DNA from: Simmondsia chinensis | Lineage: Eukaryota; Streptophyta; Magnoliopsida; Caryophyllales; Simmondsiaceae | DNA length: 64,000 nucleotides | NCBI GenBank assembly: GCA_018398585.1 | Contig: JAGTTD010000020.1 | Coordinates: 20,184,350-20,248,349, forward strand | Direction of reading: 5' to 3' | Part shown: piece after piece, positions 20,599 through 31,395 of the stretch | Layout: every line of letters starts with the position of its first letter | Numbering within the stretch: the first letter of the stretch is position 1 | Notes under the pieces: generated by a model | Database searches by the model: none | Seen by the model: only the letters and a program-made list of their open reading frames with translations | What the model was told of the DNA's origin: nothing | Position numbers and translations under genes: made by a program

Positions 20599-21518
20599 CA
20601 GTGGCGGATCCAGAAAAAATACTCACTGGGGCACATATAACAAATTGATCTTATAAAAATAAATATTATATAAATATTAGGAAAATATATAAAGGCACAT
20701 CACTACAATTAAGAATGGTTAAAAAATACAATTATTCACAAATGTCCTCTACGAGTTTTCATATTTTGAAAATGATCATGTACTATAGATTCACTTGTAA
20801 TAGTTTCAAAGACTTGTTTTTCTATGGAGTAGCTTGAGGTGGTACTCTAAGTTAGAATTTGATAAGTTTTTCAATTTAAGTGACAAACTTTTAAATTTTA
20901 GAATAAAAAATGTTTAAAACTCAAGGTATTCCATTTTATATATTGAAATGCTTAAACCTAATGGTACCTAAATAATAAAATTTCTAATTTTTACATCAAA
21001 ACACAATACCCCAACCCTAAAATATAATTTTTACATCAAAATTCAGACCCATTCTGTTTAATGTGCAACAAAACCTAAGCCAATAAGAATAAAAAAATAT
21101 AATAAATCAAGAAGAAATCCAAATGGAAGAGCGATAGAGTGAGCGAAGACCTTTAATGCTGAGGAGGCAGAGTCGGAGAGAGGGAGAGGGAGAGCAGTGC
21201 ACGACTGACTTTGGAATTAAGTAATTAGGTTTGAAAATAAAAAAAAAATAGAAGGGGGGAGAAGAGAGAGAGTTTGAGGGGGTTGGGGTTCCGACGTCTT
21301 TTTGATGGGCTGGTGGGAAAGCGATAGGGGGCTTGGGGGCCGTGTCATTTGGGCTTTTTTTTTTGGGGGGCCGGGGGGGGGGGGGGGGGGGGGGGGTAAG
21401 TCTTTGGGGAGGGGGGCCTTATCATTTTAATTGAGCTTCTTATATTTTATTTAGGTACTTGGGCTGGGAGGCTCTGGGGGCCCATGCCCCTAGTGTTAAT
21501 GTACTAGATCCGCCCTTG
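20599..21518. mobile_element. Non-autonomous hAT element (920 bp)
   Basis: Starts CAGTGGCGGATCCAG and ends CTAGATCCGCCCTTG (inverted). It is flanked by a perfect 8 bp duplication GACTTAAT at 20591-20598 and 21519-21526. No transposase reading frame is present. The interior is AT-rich on the left and purine/G-rich on the right, with a run of 24 G at 21373-21396. The inverted ends are short and imperfect, as is common for hAT derivatives. Confidence 0.85.
21373..21396 (+). repeat. Homopolymer of 24 G
   Basis: G run inside the hAT element, preceded by GGGGGGCC. It is the second of three long G runs in the window (13248, 21373, 30037). Confidence 0.9.
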
Positions 21519-21606
21519 GACTTAATAAAAAAAAAAATTTCAATCGAATTGAACTATTACATCACCTGTTAAATGATCAACTCGGTCATTGCATTCTCAA
21601 TAAATG

Positions 21607-22017
21607 TGTTACCGCTCTAAACTCAATCAAACAATGAATCGGTAACCCACACTCAAATAATGAGAGAAACACAATTCAATTAACCAAATGTAGATCACTC
21701 TTTAGTATTAATCCATATAGTATTGGCGTGTATAAATTATACACGAACATAAGTATGTAGGTATAAGGGTTAATATTGGAAGAAAGGATGAGAAGCTAGA
21801 AGAAAAGGAGGGAGAAGCTCGAAAGAAGATTATTAAAGGAGAGAGAGAAGCTCAATTCACCTTTAACATACCCTAAACAATACTCCCTATTCATTATTTA
21901 AAGTAAGTAAGCCTAAGTTGATGAAGTGGCATGCGGTGGTGGCGTGTCCTTATGACGTAGCATGCTCGGGAGGCCGGGACTCTTCAAGTGTCAGTGTGAT
22001 CAGCAATATTTGTATCA
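21607..22017 (-). repeat. 3' LTR of the gypsy element
   Basis: Starts TGTTACCGCTCTAAACTC and ends TTTGTATCA. It is followed by the complement of a polypurine tract. It aligns by eye with 24785-25066 plus 27681-27795. Confidence 0.82.
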
Positions 22018-22454
22018 ATACCCCCTTCCCGACTTGATCCTTGTCTCCAAGGGTCAAAATGAAGGAATTGACTCTAAAGATCTTCAAGAAATTTCTATGT
22101 TGAATTGATGGGGTCTGATCAGTCCATTAAACGAGCACGTGAGCAGCAACAAGTCAGCGGTAAGTAGTCTCGACCCCAATATGACCGGTTTGAGCTGAAT
22201 CATAGAAGGACACCAAAATAAAGCAGCATAAATTAGCATATTAGCCAACTACTAATCGTCCCCCATGATGGAGTAATGGACCGAACTGCCAAGTGTAGCG
22301 CGGACGTGATAGTGGTTCGAACTGTTCATCCACAATAATACAACCCATAGCTGAGTCTGAATGCCACACCGGATATAACTTGGCATGAAACTCAGAGGAA
22401 GTGCGGGATAGAACCATAACGATAAGACCCCATAGTCGAGTCAGAATGCCACAT

Positions 22455-22948
22455 CTAATATAACTTGGAGTGAAGCTTAGGCGAAGTCAAAGATAGAACC
22501 ATGCGCAAAATCTTAGCACCCGAAAGATGAAAGAGGGGATCTGTGGTACTACTTTCTGTCCCATTCAATTGAACTTGACGATCGAACCCTAGTCGAAATG
22601 ATGGTAGGCCGTCTAAGCAGCAAAGACCCAGGTATAGTTGCCCAACAACAATTGCAGTGTATATAAATTCTTGGAACAATCACCAGAGGTGATATTATTG
22701 CACCCTGAGAGAGGAATAATGAGGAAGTCATAGCAAAACTCCATGTCATGCACTTTCCACTTGAGTTCTCGCCATACCCCTTCACTCAATATTTTTTTCC
22801 CGTCGGTGTGGTGACTAAAAGTCTCATCGGGGTAACAATAGCACAATTCAGTTTTATGATCAATGAAATTATGCGTACTGCAACTATCTATCAGAATGCT
22901 AATAACTTGTTTCTCATAGTAGCTTTGTACTCTCATTGTTTGGCACAT
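22455..22948 (-). pseudogene. Gypsy aspartic protease fragment
   Basis: Segment 22613-22948 has MRVQSYYEKQVISILIDSCSTHNFIDH, where the active site D-S-G has become D-S-C, then FCYDFLIIPLSGC. Two further overlapping pieces to 22455 are in other frames. Loss of the active-site Gly and the frameshifts show decay. Downstream, where reverse transcriptase should follow, the element passes directly to the 3' LTR. Confidence 0.75.
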
Positions 22949-23213
22949 ACTAATTCCCTCTAACTCTTGTATTGATATGTAATTTCCTGTTCTGGGTCGG
23001 TTTCAGCCTCACCCTCGTCACTGTCCTCAATTTCAGTAGGGGCCAATGGACGTTGACTCCTAACCGGGTTTTTTTTTTATGTGAGATGGATTTGTGTTTG
23101 AGCTTTGGAGCTGGGGGTGATAACGTGGCTAGGAGGGTTGGGGGCTAATTTTGTAGCAGTACTCGAGCCATCACTACTTATGCTATAGGGTAATGGGAGG
23201 ATGGGGGCCATTT

Positions 23214-23480
23214 TTAAGGGGTTTTGACCATTAATTTGCTCCAAGTACTCGCAATTTTTTTCTGGAGTTTTGCTGATACGATTGCTTCATGGAAAGTGTT
23301 AAACATTTTAACCCATCCTAATAGTTCCTCACGTAATCCTCCCACAAAGACATTAAACTCATGACTCTTAGATAATTCACAATGACTAATCAACAACTCA
23401 GATGCACTCAAGTGTTCGCCGAAAGATCCAAATTGCCTCAATTTCAACCATTCAGCTAATGGATCCTTAGGAAAGTCCAA
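23214..23480 (-). pseudogene. Gypsy gag fragment
   Basis: The 88-residue piece has DPLAEWLKLRQFGSFGEHL and ELSKSHEFNVFVGGLREELLGWVKMFNTFHEAI. This is the typical end of a Ty3/gypsy gag domain (FVGGLREEL...V..F...EAI..AKLQ). The upstream part of gag (23480-23800) is broken by several stops. No knuckle is seen between it and the protease. Confidence 0.8.
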
Positions 23481-23920
23481 AAAATGGGTAGGAAATTAGT
23501 AATTACCTCGCCGATGATCCACTAAAGTGGTCGGTGATCCAAATTACTTATCACTCCGAGGATAACTGCCGATCAAAGCTATTGGGGGTGTCAATGCTGA
23601 CGATCCATCGTGAACAAGGCCAGTTAGAGAGCCGATTTGCAAGGAATGACATCTAGCCATTGATTTCATCTCCTCTATTGATCAATTGAGAGTCAAGCAC
23701 TGACGATAGAGGGTTTCTTCTAAATCCCTCATCAATACCTGCTATCTAGTCCTATCTGCCATTGTTGCAGTCACCGAACTTCACCGACTGCTAAGGGTCG
23801 AGGAAAGAGTGATTTGATGGATGACTAATTTAAGACATTTTATCAAACACCTTACATGCATACCTTGAATTTCACTTTAATAGCCTATTTTCTCTCTTGT
23901 ACAAGCTCCTATGTATGAAT

Positions 23921-24749
23921 TGTTAGAACTAGTGTCTTAAGTAAAGGAATTTATGTAAACATTTTATTAGTGAATAAAAGTTCATTATTTTTTTTTATTA
24001 AACCCACAAATTATTTTTATTAAACCCAAAAATTAATGGGATAAATTTTCACAAGAAAAATTAAAAAAAGGGTAAAAACGGAAAATACGAGTAGGCCAAT
24101 CAAAGTGTGATACGTGGCCAAAGGAAGGCAATCCACATTGCCCCCCGGCCAACCAGTACGGCGTGGACCAATGGCAGGGTGCCATGGCAACCTGCGGCGG
24201 ATTAAAAAGCAGCGCGCATTTTTTTTATGTTTTTGGATAATTATTTTGGGTGTTTTATCCTAGCTAAAATGCAATTTCACTTTTTTATTTTATATTTCAA
24301 ATTGAATTATGCAGGTTTTGAGACTTGTGCTTGGCTCATTCGGGTTTAATTTAATTCGCTTGGTTTTCTCTTAATTAATTAGGGAATTAAAATAGAGAAA
24401 ATCTTCTTCCCAATTAACTCTTAAAAACGTTTTAAGAATTGCTTGATTTCATGACGCCCACTCGTTCAGTGCTAAACAAAAAATAGCGGAGAAGATCTCG
24501 GAGATATCGTTGGAGCATCTTTACACTTGCGGTCTACAATGAGGTATGAAATTTCTCGATTTATACTTTTAAATTCGTATTTAATTATTTTTCATGAATA
24601 TGTCATCTATATTATGCATTGCTATGTCTAACTAGAATTAAATACTTGTATGCATTTGAAATTGGGAATTTTAAATCAGGATTCCCGGTGCCAAATATAA
24701 CTGTTGTATGTAATTTTAGTTTACGAAATTAAAATTTCTCACCCAACAT
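23921..24749 (-). repeat. Solo LTR, SIRE-like copia (tentative orientation)
   Basis: The 829 bp unit starts TGTTAGAACTAGTGTC and ends CTCACCCAACA. It is flanked by TGAAT (23916-23920) and TGGAT (24750-24754), four of five matching. It lies in the gypsy leader, between the primer site and gag. A GAGGAAAGAGTG string occurs both at about 23810 and just right of the LTR, so a small tandem duplication also occurred here. The strand is uncertain. Confidence 0.6.
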
Positions 24750-24770
24750 GGATTGAGCCGAGGAAAGAGT

Positions 24771-24783
24771 GCTATGATACCAA
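24771..24783 (-). other. Primer binding site, initiator-Met tRNA (one mismatch)
   Basis: GCTATGATACCA on the plus strand, one base different from GCTCTGATACCA. It lies directly inside the right LTR. Confidence 0.75.
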
Positions 24784-25196
24784 ATGTTACCGTTCTACAC
24801 TCAATTGAACAATCAATCGATAACCTAGACTCATACAACAAGAGAAACACAATTCAATCAACCAAATCTAGATCACTCTTTAGCATTAATCCATATAGTA
24901 TTGGTATCTATGAACTATACTCGAAAATAAGTATTTAGATATAAGACAATATTGGAAAAAAAGGGGAAGATGCTAGAAGAAGATTGTTAAGGGGCAGAGA
25001 GCAGCACAATTCACATTCAACATACCCTAAACAATATGCTCCAATCCTTATTTATAGTAAAGTAAGCGTTAGAATATATGTATAGATAGTCATGACAATA
25101 CAATCCTTATTTATTATAAATATACAAGAGGATACCTTCAATAGAATATATGTATAGATGGTCATTGGAATTGCTTAATTTCGATTCCAAACCGAT

Positions 25197-25394
25197 TCAA
25201 GATGAGATTTCCAAATTGGAAAAATATATCAAACACCTCAGACTTGGTGCGCATGGAATAATCCATATATAATGAGAGTCAACATCCAAAAGAAGCAAAT
25301 AGTACTTATAGCCGCTAAAACTCAAAATAAGAGATGTCCATACATCCGAATGAATAATATCAAAAGGCTTAGAAAGGCATGTTTGTAATGGCAA
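25197..25394 (-). pseudogene. Inverted integrase fragment
   Basis: The minus-strand product has KPFDIIHSDVWTS(...)FSGYKYYLLLLDVDSHYIWIIP, the first catalytic strand of a copia integrase with the first D (HSDVW). The next catalytic residues are altered (LLDVDSH). It lies opposite in orientation to all other coding parts of the nested element. Confidence 0.75.
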
Positions 25395-25679
25395 CGTTTA
25401 TTGGTAATGGCAGCTTATACATACATATTATCACCACCATTTATACATATAAACATGCCTTGTGTGGCAAATTAGATTTATACTTTGCTCATTTGGACAG
25501 TGACGCGTATTGGTAATGGCGGCATTAGGCCGTGGCGGCTGGATTTGGGTGGCGGGAATTAGGTTTTGGGTGGCGGGGGTTTGCCTTTGGAAGAGAGAAA
25601 TATAAGAGGGCTAATTCCAATGTGATGATGTCACTTAGTATATAAACCATGATTTTAATGCTCTATTTGCTGCAAAAAG

Positions 25680-27256
25680 CATTCACAGTAGGTTATCTTG
25701 CCCACATACTTCCCAACAAAATGGGAAAGCTGAGCATATGCACCAAACTGTCGGTAATATGATGCGGGCTCTATTATTTTATGCGTACATGCCATTAGAG
25801 TTCTAGGTTAAAGCGGTACTTGTTGTTGCCAATATACTTAATATTTTACCGTCCACTGCTATAAAGAAAAAGATTCCTTATTAATAGCTTTACAAAAAGA
25901 AAGAAATTTTTGATCAATTGCAAGTATTTGGGTGTACCTGCTGCCCAAATTTGAGTGCTACAGCTCAACACAAGCCAACCCCAACCTCGTTCTGAGTGCT
26001 GCCCAATATTTTGTACTCTTATAAGCAGGCTTTTGGTGATGAGAATTGGCATGCTGCTATGAATGGTGAATACTAGGTTCTTTTACGAAATTAGACTTGG
26101 ACTTTGGTCCCTCGTTCTGATCATTCTAATGTCATTGGATCCCAGTAGGTTTTTCTAGTCAAGCAAACTCCCAAGGGTGAGGCTGAACATTACAAGGCGA
26201 GATTGGTTGCTCAAGGCTTCACACAGAGGTATGGTGTTCATTATGGTGAGACCTTCCGTCCCATTGTTAAACTTGCTACTGTTCGCACTGTTTTATCAAT
26301 TGCCACTTTACGACATTGGCATATTCATCAGATTGATGTTAAAATTGCCTTTCTTAATGGTCATCTCACTGTGGAAGTTTATATGTAGTAGCCGTTGGGA
26401 TTTGTGGATCTTAATTTTTTTTGATTATGTATGCAAGCTTAATAAGACACTTTATAGGCTTAAACAGGCATCTCGAGCATGGTATAATTGCTTTGTAAGT
26501 TTTCTACTTTGCCTTGGTTTCACCAGCTCAAATCTAACTTATTGCTAGTTGTTTTACGAAAAGAAGTTGATATGTATATGTTGATGATATTGTTCTAACC
26601 ACTTCATCTATCTTGCTTTGCCACTTATTGGATGCTTTACAGTGTGATTTGATATGAATGATTTGGGATGCCTTAATTAATTTTTTGGAATTTCTGTTAC
26701 TCACACATCCAATGGGTTATTTCTATCTCAAGCTAAATATGTTGATGATTTACTTGGTAGAAGTAATATGATTCAGTGTATACCTGTGGTGACACCAACA
26801 GACACCAAATCCAAGTGTTTTAGTGATGATAGGGAACTTATATCTGATCCAAAATTTTATTCTGGTGTAGTTCGTACTTTGTAGTATCTTACTTTTACTC
26901 GACCATACATCTCATATGTTGTTCGGCAGGTTCGCTTATTTATGCATGCTTCGTGTGAGCCACATTGGGTAGCTGTTAAGCATATCTTTCATTACATTAA
27001 GGGTACTTTAGATCATGGCTTATCTATTTCACCGTTTTGTGTTAATCAGCTTGTGGCCTATTCAAATGTTGACTGGGCTGAATGCCCCGGTGCTCATCGC
27101 TCCACATTCAGATTTTGTGTTTTCCTTGGAGATAACATCATCTCATGGTCATCTAAGCGTCAACCAACTGTTTCTTGTTCTAGTGTAGAAGCTAAATATC
27201 GAGGGGTCGCAAATGCTGTTTTAGAGTGTTGTTGGTTGCGATCTTATCACAGTTAA
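25680..27256 (+). pseudogene. Copia integrase end, reverse transcriptase and RNase H
   Basis: Plus-strand pieces in order: integrase end (about 25690-25870, SQQNGKAEHMHQT...RALLFYAYMPLEF, with the last catalytic E), reverse transcriptase (about 26160-26548: [57 protein letters not shown]), a region of stops to 26940, and RNase H (26942-27256: LVAYSNVDWAECPGAHRST, GDNIISWSSKRQPTVSCSS). Many stops and frameshifts are present. Confidence 0.8.
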
Positions 27257-27535
27257 TTGAGTATCTCTCTTCCTAGGGCCACCTTGCTCTTTTGTGATGA
27301 TGTATCTGCTACATACTTGGCCTCTAATCTAGTTCAACATGTTAGAACTATGCACGTGGAGATTGATATACATTTTGTTTGTGTGCAAGTGCATATGGGT
27401 CTTGTTCGAGTTCTCCATATCCCCTTCTCACAATAAATTCCAGTAATTTTCACGAAGAGTCTTTCCCGACATCTGTTTCTATAATTCAAGCACAATCTTC
27501 ACATCCACTTCCCTCTCGCGGGGAGCTAGGGGGAG

Positions 27536-27680
27536 TGTTAGAATATATGTACAGATGGTCATGATAATATGCATATATAGGCCTCACGGGCTTAGCATTG
27601 TACTTATATAACATTGTATTCATTTATTATAAGTATATGAGAGGGCACCTTCAATTGGTGTGTCACTCATTATTTTGACA
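27536..27680 (+). repeat. 3' LTR of the nested copia
   Basis: 145 bp, preceded by a polypurine tract and followed by the GTAAG duplication. The start resembles 25067-25190. Confidence 0.75.
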
Positions 27681-27849
27681 GTAAGTAAGCCTAAGTTGAT
27701 GATATGGTCTGTGGTGGTGACGTGTCATGGTGACATGGCATGCTCGGGAGCCCGGAACTCGTCAAGTGTTGGTGTGATCGGTAGTTTTCGTATCAAAAAG
27801 CAAAAATCTCAAGATGTGTTACATCAAGTGAAGAATGATATTTAACAAA

Positions 27850-28142
27850 ATATGTATTTCTATGCTTTTCTTTCCCCTTCAGTGATGCTTGATAAAGGTC
27901 CATATTTGTTTAACTGTACGACAAATATGTGAGCAATGACATTTGATATTGCATTGATTCATTCTGTTTTCAATTTTTTTGATAAATTTTGTTAAGAGTT
28001 TTATCTTTTCCATACTTCTTATTGCATGCAGATTTCTTCTTAACTTTTGGCCCATTGTGGATACCATAGTGCTATTCATTAAGAGCATGACTATGACCTT
28101 GTCCATGGCCACTTCTATATCCAGGACCATGACCACGTCCAA
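27850..28142 (-). pseudogene. Copia gag fragment with zinc knuckle remnant
   Basis: In the minus frames the sequence reads RGRGHG-type repeats, then KYGKDKTLNK, then a knuckle remnant (CSHICRTVKQ) and TNMDLYQASLK. This is the end of an UBN2-type copia gag (CRTPKHLVDLYQASLK in relatives). It sits just outside the gypsy element and is probably part of an older copia copy. Confidence 0.5.
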
Positions 28143-28660
28143 GATGGTTATATAATGTCGCCGTCACTTTAGGGATTTTAAACAATTTGGTCGTGATTGA
28201 TAATGCTTCATTAAAAGCCCATTATTTTGTTTAGTAATAAAGGAGGCAAGATATGAACTCATAATATTTTTTGAAAACCTTATTCTCGATATTGTTATTA
28301 TAAGATTTTTTTTTTTGGTTAAGTATTGTTATTATAAGAGTATATTAAGGAATTGATTAAAGAGACTAGTTACCTTAAAGCAGGTTTTACGCTAACTAGT
28401 TGATAACATGTTATAAAAGAGATGGGAATATAAGGAAAATAACACAAAAATATACATGTAAATGAACACAAAAATATACATGTAAAATTAAGACTTACTT
28501 CAAATTGAAGGAAAATACCCAATGCTTCATTCAAAGTTATTTAATGCATACACATGATCAATCTCTAGCTATAAAGGGTGTGGTGGATTTAGAAAGTTTC
28601 ATCACGGAGGCAAATACTAATGATCAGTGAAGGATAAAAAAATGTAACGAAGCGGGATCC

Positions 28661-28698
28661 ACACACACACAGATATATATATATATATATATATACAC

Positions 28699-28739
<41 letters not shown>
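28661..28739 (+). repeat. (CA)n/(TA)n microsatellite
   Basis: Alternating CA then TA, interrupted once by CACAGA and ending ACACACA. It is a simple-sequence repeat with likely length polymorphism. Confidence 0.95.
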
Positions 28740-28740
<1 letters not shown>

Positions 28741-29970
28741 TTGGTCCTATTTATTTCAATTTATCTTTTTTCAGCTTATCTGTTTCTATAAGATTTGTAC
28801 ATTTATGATTTGTATCTTTTTACAATTAAGTGTTTGTGTAGAAAGATCTTTTTTATATAATAAAGTATTTTGATACAAGTTTTAAAAAGTAATTTATCTG
28901 TTACAATAACAAAAATGACTAAATAATATAAATCAATTAATAATAGTAGAAAAAAAAATTATAATAATAATTGGTCATGGCATTTGGGAGCAGTAAGTGT
29001 AGCAACCTTCGGGATTAAAAGGAGAGGTGGTAGGTGGGGTGGCGATTATAAGTAAAAATAGGTCATGGCGGTGAAAATTTAATGTTAATATAGTGTTTTT
29101 AAAACATCTTACTGAAATACGGTGTGAAAAAGACCCAGTTTTGCATTTTTTTTTCTTAGTTATAAAATAACTTTGTTTATTTTTGTATGTAAGCTATAAA
29201 AAATAGATAAAAAAAATCTTTTCTGTCAAACTAACCCAAGCCTTACAGTCAACTAAAGCTTATTCACGACTTTAAGATTTGAAGGATAATTTAAGTACGA
29301 ATAAAAAAGTCAAATTATTTATTACAATTATACCCCTCCCCTAATTTTATATGTAGAGGCTTAAAGATTAGAAAGAAGGGATGGATGAAATTGAGTTTTT
29401 ATGTTTCCCCTCTCTCTCTAAGTCTCTCTCCCATTTTTATATCTAGTCTATCTCTCCCCCTACCTTTTCTTACATTGTACTTTTACTATATAAATCTTCC
29501 TATCTATTTTACATCTATTATTGCCGAGTCCCTCATTTCGCCAAAATCCTCCATTCTCTAAATTCTATAATATAATTAAACAATGTTTCACCTTCTCAAC
29601 CATCAATCTCATCAATTGTAGATGACTTTTCAATTTCCATGCATTAAAAAAGGTGAAAAAAAAATAAAAGTGGCAATAACTTTTTTTTTTAAATTTCCAT
29701 ATCTCACACACATTAGTGATACATACCAAGGGTCAATTTAAATTACAGAGAAAACTTTGAAAGTGCTATGTAATCCTAGGTTCTCTTAACACACATCAAA
29801 TTCTAAAAACACTTTCGTAGAAAAAAATAATAGTCTTCATTTTCAAAAGTCCATACCCTCATTGAAAAATTATACAAATTCATATGGTCTGAGATAATTG
29901 ATAAAGGTAAGATCACGTACTTTAATATTTGATTATTCATCGTTTTTATTGTAGAGACTTTCTCTGTGAT
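28740..29970. other. AT-rich intergenic stretch
   Basis: No gene is recognised. A block near 29220-29290 (CAAGCCTTACAGTCAA, then TTCACGACTTTAA) recurs at about 38790-38840, so a small unrecognised repeat family may be present. Confidence 0.4.
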
Positions 29971-30199
29971 GTTAAGCTTATTTATAAAGGAAAGGAACAT
30001 ACCCAGTGCCTCAAGGGCTCCCGCCTACGCAGGGTCGGGGGGGGGGGGGGGGGGGGGGGATGTACGTAGCCTTCCCCCTTCAGAGTGTTAACCTGAAGAG
30101 AGGCTGTTTTCCAGTGCCCCCAACCTGAGGGTGAGGACTTCCCAGAAGGTCACCCATTTTGGTACTACTCTCGCCCCCAACCTGAGGGTTAAGCTTATT
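29971..30199 (-). repeat. 5S-headed SINE with target duplication
   Basis: The minus strand reads GGGCGAGAGTAGTACC, then ATGGGTGACCTTCTGG, then AAGTCCTCACCCTCAGG, then the shared SINE body (ACAGCCTCTCTTCAGGTTAA, GAAGGGGGAAGGCTACGTAC, CCCTGCGTAGGCGGG, GCACTGGGTATGTTCC). The first part is the end of 5S rRNA. The target duplication is GTTAAGCTTATT at 29971 and 30188, with up to 15 bases similar. The 5S part lacks box A in this copy, so the head is truncated. A run of 23 G (30037-30059) lies in the body at the CCCC position. Confidence 0.85.
30037..30059 (+). repeat. Homopolymer of 23 G inside the SINE
   Basis: At this place other copies have only about 4-6 C (minus strand), so a short C run has expanded. 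Confidence 0.9.
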
Positions 30200-31390
30200 C
30201 ATCAACATAATAATAATATTTGGTTATTCAATGTTTTAGTCTACAGATGTTTAGCTTCAATTGTTTGCGCCATCAATCAGGGTGAAATAAATGTTTCGCT
30301 TCAAAATCCAAAAATACAGTAAGATCACATCATTTTTTCGATGTATGAGAATATCATTCTGCATATGACATCTTTTTGATATATGAGGACGCCTTTCGGG
30401 TGCATGACATAACTTTTGTATTGAATCATCACCCCTAGGGTATAGCATCACCTTTTTGCAAAAATACGGTCAAAGTTTTAACTTATGATATGCAAGTATA
30501 ATTTAGTTTAAATAATGCTTTATATTTTTAATATGGGTAAGGATTTAATCATAGTGTAAACATAATTTAGGATATATGTAGTGATCCATATGTTCCACTT
30601 CTTAAATGTATCCAAAATTTTATGAAAATTTAGTGATCCATATGTAGGAAAACTTTAGGCTCATGCATTAGGAATATAATAATATGATTATTATATATTC
30701 ATTATTAATATAGTTTTTAGGGTATTGATATCATATTACTCACAAAAAGAATGGCACAACTAAGAGATCTTCAGTTGGTTGAAAGGGAGCTTCATTTAGT
30801 GCATTTTTTAAACAATCTTTTTTTCTCTTATTTTAAAATTTAATTTTAGCCCATTATAACTTCTACATTTTATACATAATAAAAATTATTTGAAGAAAAA
30901 TTCTAGCAATGTAATAGATTCATAAAAAATCATGTATCATTATAAAAAAAGGTTTATTTTCAGAATCTAATTTAGATTTAAAATAGTATGCCATTTAAAC
31001 CATTAAAAATTTGTAATAAACTATCATTTATTCTGATCAATATTTGTGGACTAAATAAATAAAAATATGTTGAGATTGATACCCTTTTAACAAAATCTAA
31101 GAATAACATGAAACTAACACAAAATGAAAGCCTATGAAAAATGCATTCGATAAGTTTTGGATTAAAGAAATTAGGCTTGGATATATATCAAATTACAAAA
31201 AATTTCCACCATTTTTAAACATGAAAACACCATACACATAATTTGATTATTCAATTGAGTAATTGTTATTAAAAGGAAAAAAACTTTTAATATTAAGTAA
31301 TTTTATTCTGCAAAAGGGGTTATATTTAATTATTGAATATACAAATAATGGTATCGTTATACCCAACCCTAACGTGGTTTCTTTGATGGC
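30200..31390. other. AT-rich intergenic stretch
   Basis: No coding or element signal is recognised on either strand. Confidence 0.4.
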
Positions 31391-31395
31391 AGAAT

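Larger units (their letters stand above)
25067..27680 (+). mobile_element. Nested copia element, rearranged
   Basis: It is inserted in the right LTR of the gypsy element with a GTAAG duplication (25062-25066, 27681-27685). The 3' LTR is 27536-27680 (145 bp, starting TGTTAGAATATATGTACAG and ending TTTTGACA). It is preceded by a polypurine tract, GAGCTAGGGGGAG. The 5' LTR at 25067 is shortened and diverged. Integrase C-terminus, reverse transcriptase and RNase H are on the plus strand in several frames, while one integrase piece is inverted (25197-25394). About 270 bp near 25395-25670 look unrelated. Confidence 0.75.
21607..27795 (-). mobile_element. Ty3/gypsy element, gag-protease only, with nested insertions
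   Basis: The left (3') LTR is 21607-22017. The right (5') LTR starts at about 24785 and, after a nested copia element (25067-27680), resumes at 27681 and ends at 27795. Minus-strand gag and protease lie between. The flanks AAATG and AAAAG (4 of 5) are a plausible target duplication. The polypurine tract is the complement of ATACCCCCTTCCC at 22018. The initiator-Met primer site is at about 24771-24783. No reverse transcriptase, RNase H or integrase is present. A solo LTR (23921-24749) sits in the leader. Confidence 0.8.
24785..27795 (-). repeat. 5' LTR of the gypsy element, split by a copia insertion
   Basis: The first part (24785-25066) begins TGTTACCGTTCTACACTC. The second part (27681-27795) begins GTAAGTAAGCCTAAGTTGAT and ends TTTTCGTATCA. 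The match to 21607-22017 stops at the copia element and resumes after it, with GTAAG duplicated. Confidence 0.82.

Noticed and set aside
29220..29290. MITE suspected from similarity to 38790-38840
   Set aside because: Only one side of each copy is similar; no inverted ends or duplication found.
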